This document shows, in pieces, positions 6,128-13,526 of a stretch of 20,214 nt of DNA (position 1 is the first letter of the stretch; the number at the start of each line of letters is the position of its first letter). The notes beneath the pieces are model-generated. The model saw only the letters and a program-made list of their open reading frames with translations, had not been told where the DNA came from and did not search any database. The DNA lies in assembly GCA_947373075.1 (NCBI GenBank), contig CANBWF010000012.1:1-20214 (forward strand). Direction: 5' to 3'. Source of the stretch: Actinomycetota bacterium (GTDB lineage: Bacteria > Actinomycetota > Actinomycetes > S36-B12 > UBA5976). The position numbers and the translations under genes were made by a program.

Positions 6128-7228
6128 TTAAACACTGGCCGCTAACTGGCCACAGGCACCATCGATTTCGCGCCCTCTGGTGTCACGTACAGTCGCTGCA
6201 ACGCCATGCTCATGCAGAATACGCAAGAATGCTCGCTCGTCTTCAGGTCGTGACGCTGTCCAAATTGAGCCAGGTGTTGGATTGAGTGGAATTAGATTCA
6301 CATGCACCAAATTGCCTTGCAAAAGCTTTCCCAAAAGTTCAGCGCGCCAAGCCTGATCGTTGATGTCTTTGATCAATGCGTATTCGATAGAAACTCGTCG
6401 ACCAGTTACATCCGCATAGTTCCAACAGGCATCTAAAACTTCATTAATTTTGAAGCGGTTATTGATTGGCACCAAAGTGTCGCGCAATTCATCATCTGGA
6501 CAGTGCAGCGAAACTGCCAAAGTTACTGGAATACCTTCTTTGGCTAAATCGTAAATGCGTGGCACCAAACCAACGGTAGAAAGCGTGATACCGCGAGCCG
6601 AGAGACCTATGCCCGCTGGTGCATCGTCGGTGAATCGACGAATCGCAGCGATAACGTTTTTGTAGTTTGCCATCGGTTCGCCCATACCCATAAACACGAT
6701 GTTGTTTACCCGACCGACACCGCCGGCAATCTCATCATTTGCTAGCGCGCGAGCACCAACCAAAATCTGCTCAACGATTTCAGCAGTGGAAAGGTTTCTA
6801 GTCAAACCATTTTGACCAGTGGCACAGAAAGGGCAGTTCATGCCACAACCGGCTTGTGAAGAGATACACATCGTTACCCGATCGGTGTAACGCATTAGAA
6901 CGCTTTCAACCATCGCACCGTCGAATAATTTCCAAACTTGCTTTACGGTTGTGCCACCGTCGCAATCCAGCGCTTTTACCGAAGTTAGAAGTTCTGGAAA
7001 AAGTTGGGCCTGTACTGCTGGGCGTAATTCAGCTGGAATGTCCGTCCAAGACTGCGGATCATTTGATAGACGGCCAAAAAATTGGCGTGAAATCTGGTCG
7101 GCCCGAAATGCTGGCAAACCCAGCTCGACTACTTTTTCTTTACGTTCATCGACTGTGAGATCGGACCAATGTAATGGCGGTTTCTGGCGCTTAGGCGCGA
7201 CCATTTCCAATTCCCCAGGTTTAGGCAT
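6128..7228 (-). CDS. rlmN: Dual-specificity 23S rRNA/tRNA adenine-C2 methyltransferase RlmN
   Basis: A radical-SAM enzyme that methylates C2 of A2503 in 23S rRNA and of A37 in some tRNAs, in the cytosol. The 366-residue protein has the [4Fe-4S] motif CGMNCPFC (Cys128, 132, 135), the upstream conserved Cys121 in CISSQAGC, the GMGEPMANY motif, and the methyl-carrying cysteine Cys359 in EIDGACGQL, all expected of RlmN. ATG 7228 fits the length of actinobacterial relatives. An internal ATG at 7204 has a GGGGA sequence upstream and is a possible alternative. The gene follows cdsA with a 26-bp gap, in the usual actinobacterial position. Confidence 0.95.
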   Translation of the reverse strand: MPKPGELEMVAPKRQKPPLHWSDLTVDERKEKVVELGLPAFRADQISRQFFGRLSNDPQSWTDIPAELRPAVQAQLFPELLTSVKALDCDGGTTVKQVWKLFDGAMVESVLMRYTDRVTMCISSQAGCGMNCPFCATGQNGLTRNLSTAEIVEQILVGARALANDEIAGGVGRVNNIVFMGMGEPMANYKNVIAAIRRFTDDAPAGIGLSARGITLSTVGLVPRIYDLAKEGIPVTLAVSLHCPDDELRDTLVPINNRFKINEVLDACWNYADVTGRRVSIEYALIKDINDQAWRAELLGKLLQGNLVHVNLIPLNPTPGSIWTASRPEDERAFLRILHEHGVAATVRDTRGREIDGACGQLAASV

Positions 7229-7254
7229 GTAACCAGCCTATGGGGTTTAGCGCA

Positions 7255-8082
7255 TTAGACCAATAATGCGAAAAGTGCCCAAGCAACAGCTGCATTGATT
7301 ACCAATGAATCAAGACGATCCATAATGCCGCCGTGGCCAGGTACTAAACGTGACATATCTTTGATGCCGAGGTCGCGCTTAATCATTGACTCAACTAAGT
7401 CGCCGAAAGTTGCCGTGATAGCCATAATTGCTCCGGCTAGCGCGCCTTTCCACCATGAACCATCAAATAGGAAAATCCAAAGCGCTATACCAATACCAAT
7501 TTCCAGTAGCACAGCGCCGACAAGGCCTTCCCAAGATTTCTTAGGTGAAATTCTTGGCGCCATTGGATGCTTGCCAAAAAGTACACCGGCGAAGTATCCA
7601 CCAATGTCAGCGCCAATGGTTAATAGCACCAAAGTTAAAACTTTTAGATCGCCATCTTTTTGCGCAGCTAGCAACACAGCAAAACTGGAAAGCAAAGGTG
7701 CGTAGGTCAGAATGAAAATAGCCCTAGAAACATTTGAAACGTATTTTTCTTGCTCGTGGAACAACCGAGAAACAAGAACCGCAACCACCGCTATAACAAA
7801 ACTAATTAGTAGCCATTGTGGTCCGCCAAAATATGCAGCAAGAACCATTGACGGAGCTGCCACAAGCAGGACCTTGCGCACTTCTGCTGGCAACTCTGCT
7901 ACTAAGGCTCTAGATAGCTCGGCAACAGCAAGCAGCATTACTATGGCAGCTAGTAACGCAAAAATGAATGGCCGATAAATCAGACTAAGTGCGAAAACAG
8001 CAAAAAGTAATACACCGACAGCAGTTGCCAATGGCAGATTACGGCCAGCGCGACCATAATCTGGATTTGTTTGCGTGCTCAA
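7255..8082 (-). CDS. cdsA: Phosphatidate cytidylyltransferase
   Basis: Makes CDP-diacylglycerol from phosphatidic acid and CTP, the branch point for anionic and inositol phospholipids; an inner membrane enzyme. The 275-residue protein has about eight hydrophobic segments and the family signature at residues 232-258, SMIKRDLGIKD followed by PGHGGIMDRLD. The start codon is TTG at 8082, only 3 nt after the frr stop. A GAGG within the last codons of frr sits 8 nt upstream and acts as its ribosome binding site, so the two genes are probably translationally coupled. This arrangement supports the TTG start despite the rare codon. Confidence 0.95.
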   Translation of the reverse strand: MSTQTNPDYGRAGRNLPLATAVGVLLFAVFALSLIYRPFIFALLAAIVMLLAVAELSRALVAELPAEVRKVLLVAAPSMVLAAYFGGPQWLLISFVIAVVAVLVSRLFHEQEKYVSNVSRAIFILTYAPLLSSFAVLLAAQKDGDLKVLTLVLLTIGADIGGYFAGVLFGKHPMAPRISPKKSWEGLVGAVLLEIGIGIALWIFLFDGSWWKGALAGAIMAITATFGDLVESMIKRDLGIKDMSRLVPGHGGIMDRLDSLVINAAVAWALFALLV

Positions 8083-8085
8083 CGA

Positions 8086-8643
8086 CTAGACCTCGAGAAG
8101 TTCGGCTTCTTTATGCTTCAATAGATCGTCGATTGAAGTTACAAACTTGCCGGTTAATTCTTCAAGAGCTTTTTCAGCGCGGGCAACATCGTCTTTGCCA
8201 ACATCGCCATCTTTTGCCAACTTCTCTAGTGCTTCTTTGGCACTTCGACGAATGTTGCGCAAGGTAATTCGAGAATCTTCAGCCTTGGTTTTAGCAACTT
8301 TCACATATTCTTTGCGTCGATCTTCAGTTAACTGTGGGAATGGCACGCGAATTACATTGCCATCGTTAGATGGGTTTACCCCAAGATCAGAGTCGCGAAT
8401 TGCGCGTTCAACGGCGCCCAATGCACTCTTATCAAACGGAGTGACAACTGCTAGTCGCGCTTCTGGTGTCTGAATAGAAGCCACCTGCTGGATAGGCGTT
8501 GGAGTCCCGTAGTAATCAACCATGATTTTGCTGAATACTTGAGCTGATGCTCGGCCGGCGCGAATGGTCGTGAACTCTTCGCGTGCTACTTCAAGCGCCT
8601 TTGTCATTTTTTCTTCAGCGTCTAACAATGTGTCATCAATCAT
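8086..8643 (-). CDS. frr: Ribosome recycling factor
   Basis: Splits the post-termination ribosome together with EF-G. The 185-residue length is exactly typical, starting MIDDTLLDAEEKMTKALEVA. Conserved RRF stretches are present: RAGRASAQVF, YYGTPTPIQQVA, the VIRVPFPQLTEDRRKEYVK core, and the long C-terminal helix. ATG 8643 has GAGAGGG 5-6 nt upstream. It sits 14 bp after pyrH and 3 bp before the TTG of cdsA, in one operon. Confidence 0.97.
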   Translation of the reverse strand: MIDDTLLDAEEKMTKALEVAREEFTTIRAGRASAQVFSKIMVDYYGTPTPIQQVASIQTPEARLAVVTPFDKSALGAVERAIRDSDLGVNPSNDGNVIRVPFPQLTEDRRKEYVKVAKTKAEDSRITLRNIRRSAKEALEKLAKDGDVGKDDVARAEKALEELTGKFVTSIDDLLKHKEAELLEV

Positions 8644-8657
8644 GATGCCCTCTCAGA

Positions 8658-9458
8658 TTAGGAACTTACTAGTGTGCCGATTGGTTCACCATGAACCGCT
8701 CGAGCGATGTTGCCATCTTCTAACAAATTGAAAACTACGATTGGCAAGTTGTTGTCACGGCACAAGCTGATTGCAGTAGCATCAGCAACCTTAAGATTCT
8801 TTGCCAATACATCGTCGTGACTTAATTCAAGGAATCTAACAGCGGTTGCATTCAGACGAGGATCGCTGTCGTAGACGCCATCGACACCTTTGGCCATCAA
8901 AACTACCTCAGCGCCGATTTCCAAAGCGCGCTGCGCAGCACAAGTATCTGTACTGAAATAAGGCGCCCCAAGACCAGCACCGAAAATAACCACTCGTCCC
9001 TTTTCTAAATGACGCTGGGCTTTGCGTGGGATGTAAGGTTCAGCAACTTGACTCATCGGGATTGCAGTTTGCACCCGAGTTTCAATTCCTTGCTTCTCCA
9101 AAAAATCTTGCAAAGCCAAGCAGTTCATAACTGTGCCAAGCATGCCCATGTAATCAGCACGAGAGCGATCCATGCCACCATCGGAAAGCTGCGCGCCACG
9201 GAAATAATTTCCGCCACCAATAACAATTGCCACTTCACGGCCAGAACGAACAACTCCGGCTATTTGCCGGGCAATGTCTCGGACAACATCGGGATCGACA
9301 CCGAGTTTGCCGTCGCCAGCGAAAGCTTCACCAGAAAGTTTGAGTAATACGCGGTTCCAGCCATCTTGTGGAATGGCGGCCCAACCGGCTGCGGGTGTAT
9401 GCGAATGCGATGAGGTCACGTCTCTATCTTGCCGTATCCCAAAGCGAAACCGCGCCAT
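8658..9458 (-). CDS. pyrH: UMP kinase
   Basis: Phosphorylates UMP to UDP in the cytosol (amino-acid kinase fold, hexameric). Motifs seen: NRVLLKLSGEAFAG (about 35-48), the VIGGGNYFRG loop, DYMGMLGTVMN, GAGLGAPYFSTDT, and the C-terminal VFNLLEDGNIARAV. The 266-residue frame is longer than the roughly 240 residues usual for the family, because of about 30 extra N-terminal residues (MARFRFGIRQDRD...). ATG 9458 has a purine-rich GGGGGAG just upstream, closer than ideal. A GTG at 9419 would give 253 residues but has no strong ribosome binding site. The identity is certain; the exact start is not. Confidence 0.95.
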   Translation of the reverse strand: MARFRFGIRQDRDVTSSHSHTPAAGWAAIPQDGWNRVLLKLSGEAFAGDGKLGVDPDVVRDIARQIAGVVRSGREVAIVIGGGNYFRGAQLSDGGMDRSRADYMGMLGTVMNCLALQDFLEKQGIETRVQTAIPMSQVAEPYIPRKAQRHLEKGRVVIFGAGLGAPYFSTDTCAAQRALEIGAEVVLMAKGVDGVYDSDPRLNATAVRFLELSHDDVLAKNLKVADATAISLCRDNNLPIVVFNLLEDGNIARAVHGEPIGTLVSS

Positions 9459-9512
9459 ACTCCCCCGAAAACGTTCGAAGGTGTATGACGCGGTGTCAAA
9501 AGGGCTTAAGTG

Positions 9513-10328
9513 TTAGGCAGCGCCGATTTCAAATCGGGTAAAGCCGGTAATCGTTGTGCCAGATTCGTCAAGAATCTGCTTAACGCTCTTCTTGTTATCT
9601 GTCACTGAAGACTGCTCAAGAAGTACATTTTCCTTGAAGAATCCGTTTACCCGACCTTCAATGATTTTTGGCATAGCAGCTTCTGGCTTACCTTCTTCTT
9701 TGGCTGTTTCTGCAACAATGCGCTTCTCGTTCTCGACTACTGAGTCTGGAACTTCGTCACGAGTTAAGTAAGTCGGGCGCATAGCTGCAATCTGCATTGC
9801 AATGCTGCGAGCTACTTCTTCATCGCCACTGTACTGAACCATTACGCCAACAGCAGGTGGCAAATCTGACGAACGACGGTGCAAGTAAAGTGCAACATCG
9901 CCATCGTGAAGTGCAACGCGACCAAGTTCTAACTTCTCGCCGATAACGCCAGCGCGGTTTTCGATTTCGGCACCTACAGTTGCGCCATTCGCAAGCGTTA
10001 GCCCAAGCACTGCGTCGTGATCAGCATTCTTTGCATCTTTTACAAGCGCTGCGATTTCAGAGGCAAGTGCCAAGAATTCGCTGCTCTTTGCAACGAAGTC
10101 GGTTTCGCAAAGCAGTTCAACAAGAGCTGTGCCATCAGCAGCAACTAGGCCTGCTGAAGTTTCACGCTCTGCGCCACGCTTTGCTGCCTTTGCTGCGCCT
10201 GAGATTCGCAGGATTTCAACAGCCTTGTCGAAATCGCCCTCTGCTTCTTCTAGAGCTTTCTTACATTCCATCATTCCGGCTGAAGTCGCATCGCGAAGCT
10301 TCTTTACATCAGCGGCTGAAATTGACAT
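9513..10328 (-). CDS. tsf: Translation elongation factor Ts
   Basis: Nucleotide exchange factor for EF-Tu. The 271-residue protein starts with the UBA-like domain (AADVKKLRDATSAGMMECKK, residues 5-24), followed by the conserved LCETDFVAKSSEF and two dimerisation subdomains. It ends FTRFEIGAA, typical of actinobacterial Ts. ATG 10328 has AAGGA about 10 nt upstream. It follows rpsB by 73 bp, with a stable hairpin in the gap. Confidence 0.97.
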   Translation of the reverse strand: MSISAADVKKLRDATSAGMMECKKALEEAEGDFDKAVEILRISGAAKAAKRGAERETSAGLVAADGTALVELLCETDFVAKSSEFLALASEIAALVKDAKNADHDAVLGLTLANGATVGAEIENRAGVIGEKLELGRVALHDGDVALYLHRRSSDLPPAVGVMVQYSGDEEVARSIAMQIAAMRPTYLTRDEVPDSVVENEKRIVAETAKEEGKPEAAMPKIIEGRVNGFFKENVLLEQSSVTDNKKSVKQILDESGTTITGFTRFEIGAA

Positions 10329-10369
10329 GAGTATGTGTCCTTAAGGGTTGTGTTTGATTACGAATTTGT

Positions 10370-10393
10370 GGGCGCGCTGTTACCAGCGCACCC
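10370..10393 (-). terminator. Hairpin with GUAA tetraloop between rpsB and tsf (attenuator-like)
   Basis: On the minus strand GGGTGCGCTG pairs with CAGCGCGCCC around a GTAA loop, a GNRA tetraloop. The stem has 10 bp with one G-U pair. It begins 8 nt after the rpsB stop. No T-run follows, so full intrinsic termination is unlikely. A partial terminator or RNA-stability element that sets the rpsB:tsf ratio is plausible; the rpsB-tsf gap of E. coli also contains a leaky terminator. Confidence 0.5.
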
Positions 10394-10401
10394 ATTAAAA
10401 A

Positions 10402-11259
10402 TTATTCAGCTGGGGTTTCAGCTGCGACTTCAGTCGCAACTTCTGCCGGTGCCTCGACTACAACTTCTGCTGGTGCTTCTGCATCAGCAGCTGGAGTGCC
10501 TTCAAGGAGTTCCTTTTCCCATTCAGCCAATGGTTCTACGTCTGCTGTTGTACCAGCTTCTGCAGCGCCTGAACGAGCAAGTAGACCTTCAGCGATTGCA
10601 TCAGCAATAACGCCTGTTAGTAGGCCAACTGCGCGAAGTGCATCGTCGTTACCTGGGATTGGGAAATCTACAACATCTGGATCGCAGTTGGTATCAAGGA
10701 TGCCAACAACTGGGATGTTCAGTTTGCGAGCTTCGGCAACAGCAAGGTGTTCCTTGTTGGTGTCGACAACCCAAATCACGCTTGGAACTTTACGCATGTC
10801 GCGAAGTCCACCAAGTGAGGTTGAAAGTTTTTCCTTTTCACGAGAAAGAACAAGAAGTTCTTTCTTGGTCAGACCAGAAGCTGCAACGTTTGTGAAGTCC
10901 ATGCCTTCAAGTTCTTTCAAACGAGCAATTCGCTTTGAGATGGTCTGGAAGTTGGTAAGCATTCCGCCCAACCAACGATGGTTAACGTATGGCATGCCTA
11001 CGCGTGTTGCCTGATCAGCAATTGCTTCCTGGGCCTGCTTCTTGGTTCCAACGAAAAGTACGGTGCCACCGTTAGCAACTGTTTCCTTAACGAACGCATG
11101 TGCGCGGTCGATGTAAGAAAGTGACTGCTGTAGATCGATGATGTAGATGCCATTACGCTCAGTGAAAATAAAGCGCTTCATCTTTGGATTCCAGCGACGA
11201 GTCTGGTGACCGAAGTGGACACCGTTCTCTAGTAGCTGGCGTGCTGAAATAACAGCCAT
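10402..11259 (-). CDS. rpsB: 30S ribosomal protein S2
   Basis: A 285-residue S2 protein. The conserved N-terminus MAVISARQLLENGVHFGHQT, the RWNPKMKRFIF stretch, and the core motifs VNHRWLGGMLTNF and DTNKEHLAVAEA are all present. The C-terminus carries an extra Ala/Glu/Val-rich tail (about residues 255-285, repeats of APAEV type), common in actinobacterial S2 and probably disordered. ATG 11259 has a perfect AAGGAG about 8 nt upstream. It is the first gene of the rpsB-tsf-pyrH-frr-cdsA-rlmN operon, with its own promoter and a long structured leader. Confidence 0.97.
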   Translation of the reverse strand: MAVISARQLLENGVHFGHQTRRWNPKMKRFIFTERNGIYIIDLQQSLSYIDRAHAFVKETVANGGTVLFVGTKKQAQEAIADQATRVGMPYVNHRWLGGMLTNFQTISKRIARLKELEGMDFTNVAASGLTKKELLVLSREKEKLSTSLGGLRDMRKVPSVIWVVDTNKEHLAVAEARKLNIPVVGILDTNCDPDVVDFPIPGNDDALRAVGLLTGVIADAIAEGLLARSGAAEAGTTADVEPLAEWEKELLEGTPAADAEAPAEVVVEAPAEVATEVAAETPAE

Positions 11260-11430
11260 GATGTATTTCTCCTTTTGAGCAGGCTTTCGCTTACTCCATT
11301 GCGGTTAGTGCACTAACGGTTGTTAACGCCCTTAGGTTCGGCGGGTTCAGTCCACCTTGATTTCTCAAGGACCGATGGTCTGAGTTAGCCACAGTTGAAC
11401 CTGTGAAGTCACTTGTCAGGCAAGTGCTTC
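11260..11430 (-). promoter_or_regulatory. Structured 5' leader of rpsB, candidate S2-responsive element
   Basis: The predicted transcript begins near 11428-11430 and runs about 170 nt to the rpsB ATG with no ORF. Successive stem-loops on the minus strand are: GAAG-CACTTG/CAAGTG-CTTC (11405-11430, one bulged base), CACAG/CTGTG (11390-11405), GACC/GGTC (11370-11380), CCTTGA-GAAA-TCAAGG with a GNRA loop (11355-11370), and the 14-bp palindrome GTTAGTGCACTAAC (11304-11317). A small GC-GAAA-GC hairpin lies just before the AAGGAG. Autoregulation by S2 through a leader is known in other bacteria. I do not recognise a described family here, so function is inferred. Confidence 0.45.
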
Positions 11431-11434
11431 CCTT

Positions 11435-11462
11435 AGTTTAGAGGGGTTCTAGTGCCTTTCAA
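11435..11462 (-). promoter_or_regulatory. Sigma70-type promoter of the rpsB operon
   Basis: On the minus strand a -35 TTGAAA (complement of 11457-11462) and a -10 TAAACT (complement of 11435-11440) are 16 bp apart. The implied start, near 11428, coincides with the first stem-loop of the leader. Confidence 0.6.
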
Positions 11463-11543
11463 AACCAAAATTCACATACAAGATTGCTCCACAGTTTTTG
11501 TCTCGCCTATCGGGCTAATCCCTGCCGGCCAGAAACTTGCTAA

Positions 11544-12236
11544 ATGCGCAAAAAACAAACAATTATCGGCATTATCGTCGGATTGACTGCCCTTTTGGGG
11601 TGGCTGGCATCCAAATCTTGGGCGCAACCCAGCCCACTTTGGCGATTTCCCCTAAATCCCACTCCCGGGATTGCCCGAGGATTTGAGCCACCACTGCATA
11701 ACTGGCTACCAGGGCATCGCGGAATCGATTTACGAGCACACTCGGGGCAGCTGGTTTTCGCACCAGCAAATGGCACCGTAACCTATGTCAGTAATCTGGC
11801 CGGGCGAGGCGTGTTGGTTATTAAACATGGCCGACTGCGAACAACCTACGAGCCAGTTGCATCGGGGTTAACGATTGGAGATCAGGTTTATCGCGGCGAC
11901 CTAATAGGTCGCGTTGATTGCGGTAGCAACCACTGTTGCATCGGCACCAGTGCTAAATGTTTGCACTGGGGATTATTACAAGGACATCAGTACCTGAATC
12001 CACTTCGGAAAGTCGATATTCATATTCGATTACTTCCGATCGAACCACTACTTTCCAGAGTGCCAATGCCAAAGAAAAACCATCTACTAGATGGTCAGGC
12101 ACCTATCCCGACAGATGCACCTACGCCCTCGGATGTGCCTGCTCAAACACTGAACGCAACCGATCCATCGACACGTGCGTATAAAGTTGCGTGGTTGCCA
12201 AACTGGCATGGCCAAGGATTTCTTGCACAGCTCTAA
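11544..12236 (+). CDS. M23-family (LytM-type) peptidase, membrane-anchored or secreted, active site altered
   Basis: The 230-residue protein starts with a positively charged end (MRKKQ) and a hydrophobic segment (about residues 7-22), so it is exported or anchored. The M23 domain spans about residues 30-155. HRGIDLRA gives the HxxxD zinc ligands His58 and Asp62, VLVIKHG gives His95, and CLHWGL gives the last zinc ligand His141. The first His of the usual HxH is Cys139, and three more cysteines (126, 131, 132) lie just before. The likely substrate is peptidoglycan cross-bridges. The gene sits divergently from rpsB, the normal actinobacterial position (as Rv2891 in M. tuberculosis). Its last 116 bp overlap xerC on the opposite strand, and that C-terminal tail is Pro/Thr-rich and not domain-like. 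No clear ribosome binding site precedes ATG 11544. Confidence 0.85.
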   Translation: MRKKQTIIGIIVGLTALLGWLASKSWAQPSPLWRFPLNPTPGIARGFEPPLHNWLPGHRGIDLRAHSGQLVFAPANGTVTYVSNLAGRGVLVIKHGRLRTTYEPVASGLTIGDQVYRGDLIGRVDCGSNHCCIGTSAKCLHWGLLQGHQYLNPLRKVDIHIRLLPIEPLLSRVPMPKKNHLLDGQAPIPTDAPTPSDVPAQTLNATDPSTRAYKVAWLPNWHGQGFLAQL

Positions 12237-13041
12237 TGTCTGCACCCCCTTCAAGAAGGTGAGTCGCAGCTGAATGCCGCAGGCCATGAGGACTTAAATC
12301 GGGTGAACCACCGAGGCTTTGTAAAACGTCGTGCACCATTGTGCGAACGACCCGTTGATCTATGCGCTTTCCACGAGCGCCTAAAAACACAGCAGCGCCA
12401 CTTTCGGACTTAACCAATTGCGGACGAGCATTAGTTAGGTACTTATCCAAAGCTGCTTCTGCACCGCCACCGTATGGGACAACTCGTTGTTTATTGCCTT
12501 TACCGATAACGCGAACGGTGCGGCGGCTTCGATCAATGTCGTCGATTTCCAAACCAACTAATTCCCCGACCCGAATTCCGGTGGCATAGAGCAATTCTAA
12601 AATCGCGACATCGCGAACATGTACAGGTGAATCATCATCAGCTCGTAGTTGAACTCGATCCATCGCATCGCTGGCTTGTGATTGCGCCAACACATGTGGC
12701 AATTTCTTGCTGACTTTCGGGATCACTAAACCGCTAGCTGGATCTAGTTCAATAATGTTCGTTACTTGCGCCCAAGCGAAGAAAGTGCGGATTGCCGTGG
12801 CGCGCCTGGCAATTGTTGCCGAACTAAGTCCAGCATTTCTTTGGGCAGCTAACCAGCCCCGTAATTCGAATATTCCAACATCTGCAATTTGTGAGCAGCC
12901 AACTGTTGTGACGAATTGGATTAGCCCATCAATGTCTTTACCATATGCCTTAACAGTGTTGGCACTTCGACCTAATTCGAGTTCGACGTACTGCAGAAAG
13001 CGTGCTTTAGCGCCATCGAAGGTTTGCAGATTGCTACTCAC
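12121..13041 (-). CDS. xerC: Tyrosine recombinase XerC
   Basis: Resolves chromosome dimers at dif together with XerD, in the cytosol on DNA. The 306-residue protein has the N-terminal SAM-like core-binding domain (about residues 10-95) and the catalytic domain with all active residues: Arg157 (ATGIRVGEL), Lys181 (IGKGNKQR), His252 and Arg255 (PHGLRHSAATH), His278 (LGHASLATT) and nucleophile Tyr287 (QLYTHV). The start is GTG at 13041, with a GGTGGGA purine stretch about 5 nt upstream. Its 3' end overlaps the plus-strand M23 gene by 116 bp, so the codons for His278 and Tyr287 are antisense to that gene's tail. XerC rather than XerD is inferred from the dprA-rpsB neighbourhood. Confidence 0.93.
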   Translation of the reverse strand: MSSNLQTFDGAKARFLQYVELELGRSANTVKAYGKDIDGLIQFVTTVGCSQIADVGIFELRGWLAAQRNAGLSSATIARRATAIRTFFAWAQVTNIIELDPASGLVIPKVSKKLPHVLAQSQASDAMDRVQLRADDDSPVHVRDVAILELLYATGIRVGELVGLEIDDIDRSRRTVRVIGKGNKQRVVPYGGGAEAALDKYLTNARPQLVKSESGAAVFLGARGKRIDQRVVRTMVHDVLQSLGGSPDLSPHGLRHSAATHLLEGGADIRAVQEILGHASLATTQLYTHVSMDRLRSVFEQAHPRA

Positions 13042-13078
13042 TGTCCCACCCTGACAACTAACCGGCTAAAGCGCAAGC

Positions 13079-13109
13079 ATTAAACCCTAGAGATTTAGAT
13101 ATCTGGCAA
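13079..13109 (-). promoter_or_regulatory. Possible xerC promoter
   Basis: On the minus strand TTGCCA (complement of 13104-13109) and TTTAAT (complement of 13079-13084) both match consensus at five of six positions, but the spacer is 19 bp, longer than ideal. It lies between the upstream terminator and the xerC GTG. Confidence 0.3.
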
Positions 13110-13120
13110 TAGGGCAAGAA

Positions 13121-13155
13121 AAAGGTGCCCCGTCACTAATCAACGGAGCACCTTT
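13121..13155 (-). terminator. Intrinsic terminator downstream of the TM2-domain gene
   Basis: AAAGGTGC-C-CCGT (13121-13133) pairs with ACGG-A-GCACCTTT (13143-13155): 12 pairs with one C-A mismatch and a 9-nt loop. On the minus strand the stem runs into a T-rich CTTTTTCTTG tract, fitting rho-independent termination of the gene ending at 13201, before xerC. Confidence 0.8.
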
Positions 13156-13200
13156 GAAAGTTATTTGAGCTTAGCCCGTGGTGAGTAGAGCGATTACTTC

Positions 13201-13476
13201 CTAGCGACGTAGTGGGCGACCTTGCGCATCATTAACGCTGCCCACAGTAATCAAAATTGCATCTATGAGCCACCAGAGTCCACAGCCGCCTCCGGTTAGT
13301 AATTTTGCAATTCCTAAGCCGGTGTGACCTAAATAGAAACGGTCAATTCCAAGTCCGCCAACAAACCAAGAAAGAAGAACTGCTACTAGCCATTCTTTGT
13401 CACTTTGTTCACCTGAACTGCTAGGTCCTGCTGGCGGCGGCGGTGGGAATGCTGGTGGTGGTGGAAAATCTGACAT
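13201..13476 (-). CDS. TM2-domain membrane protein with proline-rich N-terminus
   Basis: A small 91-residue membrane protein. Residues 1-22 are proline-rich (runs of four and five prolines), and then a TM2 domain follows. This has a first hydrophobic helix (about 29-44), the hallmark GIDRFYLGHTGLGIAKLLTG loop, and a second helix (about 64-80) with GCGLWWLIDAI, where the WLID-type motif fits the family. The biochemical role of TM2 proteins in bacteria is not known. ATG 13476 has a perfect AAGGAG about 8 nt upstream, and the gene has its own terminator. It therefore looks like a single-gene transcription unit set between dprA and xerC, a position not shared with the standard actinobacterial order. 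Confidence 0.85.
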   Translation of the reverse strand: MSDFPPPPAFPPPPPAGPSSSGEQSDKEWLVAVLLSWFVGGLGIDRFYLGHTGLGIAKLLTGGGCGLWWLIDAILITVGSVNDAQGRPLRR

Positions 13477-13526
13477 CTAAAGTTCTCCTTGAAAATAGTT
13501 TGACCAAGTGTCGGCCAAGTACAACT

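Noticed and set aside
10496..11014. Plus-strand 172-codon frame opposite rpsB
   Set aside because: It is Ser/Arg-rich shadow translation of the strongly conserved S2 gene, with no ribosome binding site.
13505..13521. Short direct repeat CCAAGT with 11-bp spacing upstream of the TM2 gene
   Set aside because: Only two 6-bp copies; this is within what chance produces, unlike the three 11-nt copies at 17540-17572.
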